DNA of 64,000 nt from Camarhynchus parvulus (lineage: Eukaryota > Chordata > Aves > Passeriformes > Thraupidae). Positions within the stretch are counted from its first letter, which is position 1; every line of letters starts with the position of its first letter. Location: positions 55,063,993 to 55,127,992 of the forward strand of contig NC_044573.1 of NCBI RefSeq assembly GCF_901933205.1, written 5' to 3'. A program made the position numbers and the translations under genes. The notes beneath the pieces are model-generated. The model searched no databases. It was given only the letters and a program-made list of their open reading frames with translations, and had not been told where the DNA came from. Below, piece after piece: positions 50,828-61,285 of the stretch.

Positions 50828-51217
50828 TTACAGAAGCATGCTTTGGTTTGTCCTTTCAGTCAAAACGGAGGCAAGATGGATACAAAGAAATAAGCTGCCT
50901 CACAAAGTCATGGTAGTTTGTGAGGAACCATTGAACCAGCTAAGGTATTTGACTTATACTTGTCCTCTGGAAATTGCTGAATTCAACTTTGCATGCCAAG
51001 TCATTCTGTGAATAATAATGAACAGAAAACCATGAGACAAACATGCTAGAGTTTGACATACAGCAGTGGAGTCTGTCAATACCATGTACTCTAGTTCTTA
51101 GGTGTGTCCTAGCTTTTTAAGGCCAGATCCTGTTAACACAAGAAATATAAAATATAATTATTGATTACGTATGTCATAGAGGATCTCCAGAAACTGAAAA
51201 TTACATATACTAGAACT

Positions 51218-51363
51218 ACCATAGAATGACAGAATTTGGGTTGGAAGGGACCTTAAAGATCATCTATTCCCAGCCTTCCTCCATGGACAGGAACACCTTC
51301 CACTAGCCAGGCCACTCAGAGCCCTTTCCAGCCTGGTCTTCAACACCTCCAGGGATGGGGAAT
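51218..51363 (-). mobile_element. CR1 LINE short 3' fragment (sense to ESR1)
   Basis: On the plus strand this reads CATAGAATGACAGAATTTGG, GGTTGGAAGGGACCTTAAAG, then CACTCAGAGCC and CTCCAGGGATGGGG. That is the reverse complement of a CR1 3' end, truncated after about 145 bp. Confidence 0.88.
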
Positions 51364-51427
51364 TCAGAACCATGTAAGAAATAATAAGAAACAGAACCTG
51401 AACAGATTGTTATATAAAGGCCACAAA

Positions 51428-51469
51428 GGAAATCACTTTGGTTGAGACACCCCAACCAAAGTGATTTCC
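51428..51469. repeat. Perfect 17-bp inverted repeat (hairpin, 8-base loop)
   Basis: The left arm at 51428-51444 (GGAAATCACTTTGGTTG) is exactly complementary to the right arm at 51453-51469. The loop is AGACACCC. The pairing stops abruptly at both ends (A opposite A outside). It lies 64 bp after a CR1 fragment. A perfect 34-base match is unlikely by chance, but the stem is shorter than a typical animal pre-miRNA. Function is unknown. Confidence 0.9.
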
Positions 51470-53271
51470 AAAATTATTTGATTTCTCAGATTCTACAGCT
51501 CTTCTTTCAAACAAGAGCAACCATAAACATTCAGCCTCTCTCTAAGTAACTCTTGGACATCACCTCTGAAAATTTAGCGTTAGAGGCTACAAAGGCTGTA
51601 ATTTTTCTTTATGTCCAAAGCACAGAAACTGTGAATTGTTGCCAGACAAGCAGTCTAGCTCTACTTTCATTTCTGTACATAGATGTTGAGGCCCAGAGAA
51701 GAAAAGTAATGCTGTTCACCATACAGCCACAAGACTTGAGATGGGAGGAGGCCAGAAAAGGCAGAGTGAAGAAGGAAGGATCCCAACTGTGTGGTCACAT
51801 TGGTTTACTAATCCAGCCACAGGAATTGTGACCAATAATGCGACAGGGGAAAAAATACTCCTTCAGTGGCAGCTTTCAGTTGATCAGACTAATGGTTACA
51901 TTACAACAGAATGAAGAGCAGATTGAAAAACTGGATCACGTTCCTTTCCTCATTCCTCTAGATCTTCTCTTTCCTGCAGATCTTTATTCATGTGCAGGTT
52001 TCCCAGTGATCAGTACTAACCGAGTAGTAAATGGTAAGCTTTGCATATGCAAATTCTCTAAACTGTCCCAAAGTAGTTAAATTATTTGTTCAGATAATGT
52101 TCAAAGATTAATTTCCATATACTGACTATGCAATCAAGAGAAAGCAAATAGAACATGGCTCATGAAAGGTAGGAAATACATTCATGTAGCCAACTGCACA
52201 TAAGACATGGTTACAACACAGTTTGTTGACATATTTTTGGGGTGACTTATGCAACAATGTGTGAGAAATTAGGTCCATGAGAAATACATAAACTTGCCTC
52301 TTGTGTTGGTGATAACTTTGTTTCAATGCATTAAAGAGTCGTATTTCACTTTGGCAAATCCATCTCATCTATTTGTGGCATTTCTTATTCCTCACAGCAA
52401 CACAGAATAAGTTCAAGTTCTTCACAGGTGCCAGAATACAACACCTCATTAATCTTCTCACTTTTTATTGTTGGTAGACAGTAATTGCTCCCTGCCCTTT
52501 AAATTACAAAGGAAGGAAAAAGTCTATTAGACAAATAAATGCAGAATTAAATGTACAGTATTAGGGACACAACAGCCACACTTCCATCATGACATTTAAA
52601 AATGTATTACCCATTCACATGGGAGACACCTAATACCTGTCTACTAGACTCCAGGGACCCCTGCTGAATATTCATTTTCCAGATATGCATGCCTATTACA
52701 AATTAAGAGGAAAATAATCCATCCAGGTTGGAACTTCTGTTTGTTGCATAATGCTGTTTGATGGCTAACTATTGCAGAAAACTCATCTATTTACTCGCTT
52801 CTAGCCAAAATATTGTTGCACACTGCTGAATGTTGGAAGTGGATGTTGCACTATGCTTAGCACAGCAAACCTATTAACCCACCATGGTCCTGCCCAAGCC
52901 TTGACAGGAAAGCAGCAGCTCAGTGGAGCTGAAGCTGGCAGCTGATAGCAGTGCATCCCTCCTCAAATCTGTTCTGGGAAGACCAGCAGGATCCTATCCC
53001 AGCCCCATAGCCTCTCATGACACAGACCTGCAAGAGCCAGCAGCTATGACAACTTTCACCAAAAACACCTAAAATATTTTGCATTTCCTCACACCTAAAT
53101 AGTTCCAAGAGCTTCCAACACTCTGTTTCAGACATTAGTCTTCCAAAAAATTACCTGAATAAGCAAGTTAGGAGAAAACACCAGGGTCTCATCTAAGCAT
53201 ACTGTGGTATAAATATGACTAAAATTAATGTTTGATTTTCAAACAGTCCATGTATTCAAAAATATATCTGC

Positions 53272-53955
53272 ATATGGTGAAGTACCAGGTCCTGCACTTG
53301 GGTCACAATAATCCCATGCATGGCTACAGGCTTGGGGCAGAGTAGCTCAGCATCTGCTCAGTGGCAGGGACTTGGGGGTGGTGGCTTGGGTGCTTAGGTG
53401 GCCAGGAAAGCCAATGGCATCCTGGCCTGTATCAGGAATAGTGTGGGCAGCAGGAATAGGGCAATGATCATCCCACTGACTCGACACTGGTGAGGCCACA
53501 CCTCCAATCCTGCATCTGGTTATGGGCCGCTCGCTTCAAAAAGGAGCGTGCTGGAGTGAGTCCAGGAAATAGCATAAGTCTCATGAGGAGCAGCTGAGGG
53601 AAATGGTGTTATTTATTCTGAGAAGACTCTCTACAACTGCACGAAGGAGGTTGAAGTGAAATGGGGGTCAGTCTCTTCTTCCCTGTCTCAAGTGAAAGGA
53701 CAAGAGGAAGTGACCCTAAGTTACATCAGTGGAGGTTCCAAGAATATTTTAAAAAATCGCTGAAAAAGTGGTTAGGCATTGGAATAAATTGTCCAAAGAG
53801 GTGGTGGAGTCACTGTCTCAAGTGTTCAAGAGGCATCTGGATGTGGCACTTGGGGATATGGTGTTGGAGTGATTATGGTGGTGCTGGGTTGACAGTTGGA
53901 CTAGATGACCTGGAATGCCTCTTCCAACCTTGATAATTCTGTGATTCTGTGATAT
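53272..53955 (+). mobile_element. CR1 LINE 3' fragment, different subfamily
   Basis: The 3' end of a CR1 copy, recognised from CAGGTCCTGCACTTGGGTCA at the start and the characteristic ending GGACTAGATGACCTGGAATG followed by TTCTGTGATTCTGTGAT. It differs in text from the copies at 8226 and 48845, so it belongs to another CR1 subfamily. Short frames inside it are broken. It is antisense to ESR1. Confidence 0.88.
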
Positions 53956-55601
53956 CAAAAGTGTTCTATAAGACAAACAGGAAGATATTTCAATTATTAC
54001 CCATAAGCCTCTGTTCTTTGATTTACTTCTGGTTTGGTTTTAATTTAGTTCTGATTAACAAAAATATTTTGAAATATCAGTAAGTTCTAAAATTGTACTG
54101 TCTTTCTTCATTAGTTCAATCTAGCACCACACTGACTTAATTTCACATACATATTTATGTGAATTTACAGATCACAAAGTCAAATAATTCTAAATAATTC
54201 TTGTCTATTGTCAAATGCAGAATCCAAAACCAGCTCAAATCAGGTCATGTTGAACAATATAACACATAAAATGGAAAGATAAGCCAGCAGTGCAGAGATT
54301 CTGAATGAATATGACTTAACTGTCTCTTCATTCTCCAGCCTCAGCACTGCTCCACAAACCCCAGTGGGAGCTGCCATATGAGACATATTCTTGATTCCTG
54401 TTTTCATTTGCTGATAACCCTAGTAACCTTGCTGGAGAACCCTTTGCATTCCTACCCAAGAGCTCAGCTCCCTTCCAGCTGCACCCTCTGGCTCACACAT
54501 CCCTCAAGAACTGAACAGTGGTGCAAGTGTACACACAGCAGCTGGCTTGGAAAAAAAGTAACCACACATAACTCTGCATCAGGAGCAAAGAGAAGGCTTG
54601 CTGCTGCACATGCCAGTAAGTCAGAAGGTGAGACAAAGGCATAGGGAAGGAGAGAGGTGATAAGGGGCAGCTCTGCAAATGCACAAAAATCCACCAAAAA
54701 CAACAGGCATCAACCCTTAGCTGAGCTTTTAATGTATGAATGGGTACCTGCAGGCAGGTTTTGGTTTATTAAATTTGATTCATATTCAAAACACCTTCTA
54801 AAAAATTACTTGGATTCTTTTTTATTTAAAGAGACAGGAGATATTTTTCTGAACCTGTCAGAGTTCACTTAAACCCTTTGATATATGTGTCCAGATGCAA
54901 AAGGCTAAAGATCATATTCTCAGAGAAAAAACTGAACTAGCTCAAACTCTTTTTAAGATATTAAGCAACTGTTATTAGTATTTTAAAATAAAAAGTAAAA
55001 ATAAATTAAATGGCAGTTTCAAGTTTAGCAGCACGATTCGCAAAGCAGTATCTACTTCTGCTTTAAAATTCATCAATTCACCTCAAAAATACTTTGTAAC
55101 TACAAGGTAGCCTTGCTAAATTAATGAATCACAGTAGTTCAACCTTTTGTTCTGGATATTCTCATCATCCCAAATTCATTTGGGCAAAAATACAGTCGAA
55201 ATGTTCTTATAGATTATATCCATGCAAAATCATATTTAATAGTAATTACTCCAGTGCAGTGATAATTCCATTCAGTATTAGACTTCAGCTCACAGGATGA
55301 AGATTAATATCATCTGAGTATCTGAATCAGTACTGAATTTCAAACCTATCTCGGGACCTCTGATTGCAAGGAGAAATTAATTTTTTACTATATCTTTTGC
55401 ATCTTGTTCCCTCTACCGAGCAGTTGGGTATATGTCTAATGATAGAAACAGCACCCCACATCTTCAGAACATCCAAGGATTAAACAGACAAAGAAAATAG
55501 CTTGAGAGTCATGAGAGTGACAAAATGGAAATCTAAAGAATAAAAGTAGTTCTTCAATTAATTTTTCTCCATGACAATTTTAGTGCAGAACCTAACATGG
55601 A

Positions 55602-55680
55602 CCAAAAAAAAAAAAACCCAGAAACAAACAAACAAACAAAACAAAACAAAACAAACCACAACAACACCACCAAAAAAATG
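55602..55680. repeat. A/C low-complexity tract with CAAA and CAAAA units
   Basis: A12 followed by repeated CAAA and CAAAA units, then CAACAACACCACC. It leaves frames open on both strands (55558-55795) that are low-complexity and not genes. Confidence 0.85.
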
Positions 55681-57739
55681 CCAAAACACCCCCACACAAT
55701 TGGACAGCATGCACCAATCACTTCCCAGCTGCAAAAACACCAGTTCTAAACCTTTGTGTAGTGATTTTGAACTAATGATTTATAGTATGCAGTAGATGAA
55801 ATTTCCCTTCCATTCCTTGACTATGCTGGGACAACTGAGGTTTACAATAAAGCTAGTGATTTTAGATTTATTAAGCACTGAAATCCTTTACTACATTTCC
55901 ATTAGATACACATTTCTTCTTTTATTTCTAGTTAGCTTATTTTCGTTTGACTAACTTACGTCTGGCATTGCATTTTTCAAGGAGTCTCAGTTCTCACAAA
56001 AACAGTTTTTAATATCTCTCACACGTAGAGAGAGTATGTTGCAATGAAAAATCTGGTTTTGAATCTGGGATACAGGATTGGCCACAGGACAGAAGTCTTG
56101 TCCTTATTTTTTAAAATTTGTCCTCTGATGTCATCAGAAAAGGATCAAGTAGTTGGCAGGCATGTACCTGAGGAATTTCTCTGGGACAAGGAGAACTTCC
56201 CCAAGTAATCTGGTAGCAAATTGACTGTAACAAAGAATATTTCCAGACTTCATCCATTTTAGGTTGCTACATGACACAAACATGGCTCTCATCAGAATTA
56301 ATGAAATGGTGGTCTTGGGGAACCTGTTCTCATTTATTTCTCACCATGTCTCCCCTGTAATAAACAAGACAAATAATTTTGCTCTTCTCCTCTGGTTTTT
56401 TGTTCTGGAATAACCTGGAAGGACCCAGCAGAAGTGGGGCCAGTCTCTTAGGCAATGCAGCTTTCAGGTTTCTTGTCATTTCCAGACAGATACACATTTG
56501 TTGACAATAAGTAAATTAAAGATAGAGGAAACAAGGCATTTATGAGTCAGAAAATGGGTCGTACATGAAAACAGCTTAAAGCTATTAAGACTTAAAGCTG
56601 CCATTTTAAAAATGATAAAAAAGCTGATACTATCTATGCAACATTTTAAGTCTTCTTGAAAAGGCAGTCTTTGTCCTAAGTAATAGTCTTAAATGCTTTT
56701 GAAACAAGAAAGAAAAGGGGAGGGAGGGGGGCTTACAGACAACATTTTATATTTGCTGATGTACAAATTTTTGTACCAAAATACATCCCTCTCTCTGAAG
56801 AGTAAGATCTTCACTGCTTTGCTGAAATTAAACCAGTAAAATCCTTCATCTTAAATAAAGAACACAAAGAACTGAAGGTCATATCCAAGAGTTCATAACA
56901 AAAGAATATGAACTCCTCGATTCTGTGCAGTCGTCCCTTATCTACCTATAGAATAAATAAATGCAAGGTAGCTGAACATACAATTCCTTATAAGGACTGA
57001 AATGGAAATATATTGATGTTCCATTCTTTCTGAGAAGTATGCTGGGTATGTGTGTTTAGCAAGCTTGTAAATAGTTTTTTTTTCCATTTCAGATACTGCA
57101 TTTAGTAATACCATTGCTAGTTTCCAAACCCACACCCACTGAGTACCTACTCAATATTTTAGTTCTTTTCACCCTTACTCATATGTAGCCTCATGTCCTC
57201 TTTCTTAGTGAAGCCTGCTATGGAAAGAGTCCTGTAGATTTTTCATAAATGATTTTCAGTTCATTATTACAGATGGACACTTTAGAGACACACTTTAAAT
57301 CTTCACAGGGGTCCTGTATGGTAAAACAGCAGTGTCTTTATCTCACATATTAGGACATTAGGCAGAGAGAGGGAGAAATCTATGCACACAAGTTTAGTTC
57401 TGGCATGTTTCAGCTTTAGGAAGGCTGCTGTTATGATCTCACTCATAACTTTATTTTCTCTATGCATATGAGAAATACCAAGGCTTTTAAGAATTAAAAT
57501 AATCAAAATCCAATCAGTTTTTGTGAGTAGCATTTGTTTCAGGAGTGATGGTATCTCACGTGTACAGCACCAACATCGGCCACATTGGGCCTTTGATCTA
57601 ACCAACATCTGGGCTAATCCATTATTTTCTACCTAAATCTGTAACAGACAGCAACAAAATGCAAGAGTTGCACATATCTGCTGGGAGGAAGCTCCATAAC
57701 CCCTATTTCTCCCTGTGAGCCTTTTTATTTCTCTATGCT

Positions 57740-58261
57740 TTGCTAACATACACCTGCTCTGTTTCAGTCATGTTTACTGCGCATTCCCAATCCAAATCAC
57801 ATTGCCAGAGAAAGTTTACATTCCACCATTTCTCTCCAGTTCAGACTTCAGCTTTTTCAGTTCTGGAGGTTCTCCTTCATCCTACTTTTGCAGTTCATCT
57901 CAAACTCTTCCAGAAACATCATCTATCTTCTACTACTAGAGCATGCCTTCCTCCTCCGTGTTCTGTCTCACAGCTCACTGCAGCCTGCTACATCACCTCG
58001 TCAGAAATTCAAAGTTTCTACCTCACCAGACCCATCAGATTTCTGCACTGGCCCCATCCTGTTCTTCACGGAGACCACCTTTATTTTCTCCTCAGCCCAT
58101 ATTCCCATACTGCAAGATCATTTTTTTTACTGCATTTTGCTGATGTTACTTTTGCCAAACACAGAAGAAAGGCACTAAAAGCACGAGAGAGACCAATTTT
58201 CTCAATCCCAGTGAAGTGCAATATGGCTGCACAGAAGAACTATAAGGGGGATGGAAAATGA
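57740..58261 (+). other. 173-codon open frame in C/T-rich sequence, probably not a gene
   Basis: Open for 173 codons, but other plus-strand frames are open over parts of the same stretch (57715-57939, 57888-58178). This is expected where the plus strand is C/T-rich and therefore poor in stop codons. The product is rich in Ser, His, Leu and Phe with no recognisable domain. It lies in ESR1 intron 1, antisense. Confidence 0.2.
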
Positions 58262-58379
58262 CTGCTAGTCTCAACAGAGTTTCATCAGCAGCTGAAATTT
58301 GGCAAGCTCGCAGTAGTATTCATGGGCAATCAATACTGAGGTGAATATCTCACTAACAATAGAGGTGAAGTGAGAAACT

Positions 58380-59150
58380 GCATCCCTAGCAAGTTAATGA
58401 CAGATACCAAGCTGGGGTCCAAGGAACATGCAGAGTAGTGGATTTGATGCAGAGTAAAGCTCCCAGTAAGGTGGACCTCAACAGGCTGGACAAATGGTCC
58501 AGCAGGAATCTCATGAATTTCAGCACTGGAAAATGCAGAGCAATAGAAACCCCCCTTGCAGAAACACAGCAGGAGCTGGGCTGTACTAATATGAACAGAG
58601 CAGAGCTGGTTCCCCTGTCCTTGGCAGTTGTAAAACTGCTTCCAATCTGGGGCTTCCAAGCTGAAGCCAGTCTTTGACAAATGGAGCAAGTCCAGGGACA
58701 GCCACAAAGATGAGGAGGGGGCTGGAACAAATGGCATATGAGGAGATGCTGAGGGAACTGGATTTGTTCAGTTTTTCAAATAGAAGACTAAGCAGGATTT
58801 ATTGCTGTCTTCAACAGCATAATAGGACTCTTTAAAGGAAACAGAGCCAGACTCTTCTTGGAGCACACCATGAAAGGACGAGACACATCCGACACATCTT
58901 TGGGCGAAGAATTTTCTCATTATAGATTAGGAAAAGCTTTATCACAGTGAGAGCGGTTCAGCACTGTTACAGATTGCCCTGGGTGGATGTGGAGCCTCCA
59001 TTCCTGGGCATCCACAAAGCATAGCTGGATCAGGGTCTGAAAAACCTCATCTAGCTTTGAAGTGAGCCCTGCTTTGAGCAAGATGTTGACCAGATAATTT
59101 TCAAGCATTTTCACCCATTCAAACTTAACATTACTCTGTGATTCTCATCT
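58380..59150 (+). mobile_element. CR1 LINE 3' fragment, old and diverged
   Basis: Recognised from the order of CR1 3' phrases: an AAGCTGGGGTCCAAG region, then CAACAGGCTGGACAAATGG, then GGAACTGGATTTGTTCAG, then a degenerate tail ending ACTCTGTGATTCTCATCT. It has many indels relative to younger copies. It is antisense to ESR1, and both ends are approximate. Confidence 0.75.
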
Positions 59151-60709
59151 CTCAATAAACTGCCCCTGCCCACAGAAATATTTGCATTTGAAACGTCATG
59201 CAGCGATGCAATAAAGCAACTTCACACATTTTGTCAGAGAAGGATGCTCTTGCAATCAGGTCATTATGCAATGGAAAGATGGAGCATGTATAGTAGATAA
59301 AATTTCATGTAATTTAGCTATCAAATGCAAACAGATTCCCATAGTGAATAGTGAGGTGTTTCAAGAGTTTGTAGCTTAAAACTGAGCAACATTTCTGGGG
59401 AAAAATGAAAGAAAAATAATCCTGATTTGACAGCATTCCCCCACTACTAAGTATCAGGTGTATGTATACCTATAATACAATAGTGTCTAGGATGTTCAGC
59501 GAAAAGTTTATGGGTTTTTTTCCATGATTATAGCAAAATTTTCTTAAAAAATTACCTGAGACAACCATCTAACATGTAAAACATAAGACAAAACTAAACA
59601 ATATAAGTAAGCAAAAGAAAGAGGAACCTAGTCAGACTTAACATTAAACAGTGTTACTAGAACTGCCAATAAAATAGAGTTTTATTCCAGGATGTTTAAA
59701 ATTTCTCTGTAAAATCAGATTTACTTCCACCTCGTTTGGCTTTTTTTATGGTTTAAATCAAGGAAGAAATAGTAACACCTTACAGAGGTGCAATCTGCTT
59801 TAAAAATATTTGACTCCTTAAAATGGCATACATCTGGCAGATATTCTTACATTTAACTGATTCTAATATTATTACCATAAACATTCAGCTACATTATTTT
59901 ATGTGGGTTTCTATCTCACCACCTTTCTCTATGAACATAATTAGAATACTCTCACCACTTCCAGGGTTTGCATGCTTTATCTGTAATTGATATTCCTGTA
60001 GATTAAAATTAGGATTATATTTCTCATAGCATGGCAAGAATAAGCTAGCATACTTTTCAACCCATAAATTCTAAATAATCCAAACCACAAAAAGGTATTG
60101 CAAGGTAATAAATCTCCTACAGTGGCTCATGTGCTGGCAACATACATGTTTTTCCTTGCTTGTGGTTACCAATATGGCTGAAGGAGAAGTATCATTTTAC
60201 TGCATGATGGAAGCAAAGAGACAAAGCTGTCCTTTGACATATTAGTTCCCCAAAGGTGACTAGATTTGCTGTGCACTCTCAGCCAGAATATTCCTTGCCA
60301 TAGCTACAGTGTCCTGAAGATAAGGGTTCTCTCATACGTAGTTTGAAACTGGGATCTCACTGTCAAGTCCAAGCTGTAAATAATAATGAAAGCAGGGAAC
60401 ACTTATGTGAATTAATTTATTTTAGACACCAACTGATACGAGTTATTCAGTAATAACTAGATACTGCTTAATCAAGATGGCCCAGCAAAGGAAATGTTTT
60501 AAGAATGTTTACTGGCTCTATAAACTGAAAACGGAGATGACAGGTATTAGTGGCATTTTATTTTTGCCAAAGATCAAGTTTTATAGCATTTTTCTTCAAC
60601 AGTAAAATTAAATTACAATTTTTTACAGTTAGCACCTTCCAAACTTCCATCTGTTTGCAGATCAACTTGAAGAAGGAAAAAGAGTAAGTTTCTAAACACC
60701 AGAATATGT

Positions 60710-61285
60710 CAACAAAGAGCTGGAATGCACAAAGCTCCACGTGGGGATGGATGTGGAGCCAGCTGAGAACTTATAGGTCAGGATTAAAGGGAGGGCAGGG
60801 ACAGGTGACATTGTAGTGGAGGTCTGCTACAGGCCACCTTATCAAGAAGGTCCACAGGAGGACCGTAAGGATGATCAGAGGAATGGAACACCCCTCCTCT
60901 GAAGAGAGGCTGAGAGAGCTGGGGCTGCTCAGCCTGGAGAAGAGACCTTAGAGCAATATTCCAGTACCTAAAGGGGGCCTGCAAGAAAGCCAGAGAGGAA
61001 CTTTTAGAAGGGCATGGGGTGACAGGAGAAGGGGGAATGACCTTAAACTGAAAGAGGGTCGGTTTTGACTGGATATTAGGAAGATATTATTCTTTGCTAT
61101 GAGAGTGGTGAGGCACTGGAACAGGTTATCCAGAGAAGCTGCAAATGCCTCATCCCTGGAAGTGTTCAAGGCAAGATTGGATGGAGCTCAGAGCAACCTG
61201 CTCTAGTGAAAGGTGTCCCTGCCCATGCCAGGTGACTTGGAACTAGTCTTCCCTTTCAACCCAAACTTCCATGATCTTTCATTGA
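60710..61285 (+). mobile_element. CR1 LINE with internal deletion (endonuclease segment joined to 3' end)
   Basis: The left part (about 60710-60845) encodes DIVVEVCYRPPYQE, the YRPP motif region of the CR1 apurinic-like endonuclease. The right part (about 60850-61285) is the standard CR1 3' end, from GAGAGCTGGGGCTGCTCAGC through GGAACAGGTTATCCAGAGAA to a degenerate ATTCTATGATT-type tail. The whole reverse-transcriptase region that should lie between is missing. Most genomic CR1 copies are simply 5'-truncated, so this joined form is less usual. It is antisense to ESR1. Confidence 0.85.

Noticed and set aside
55558..55795. Frames on both strands in the CAAA-rich tract
   Set aside because: They are low-complexity translations of simple sequence.
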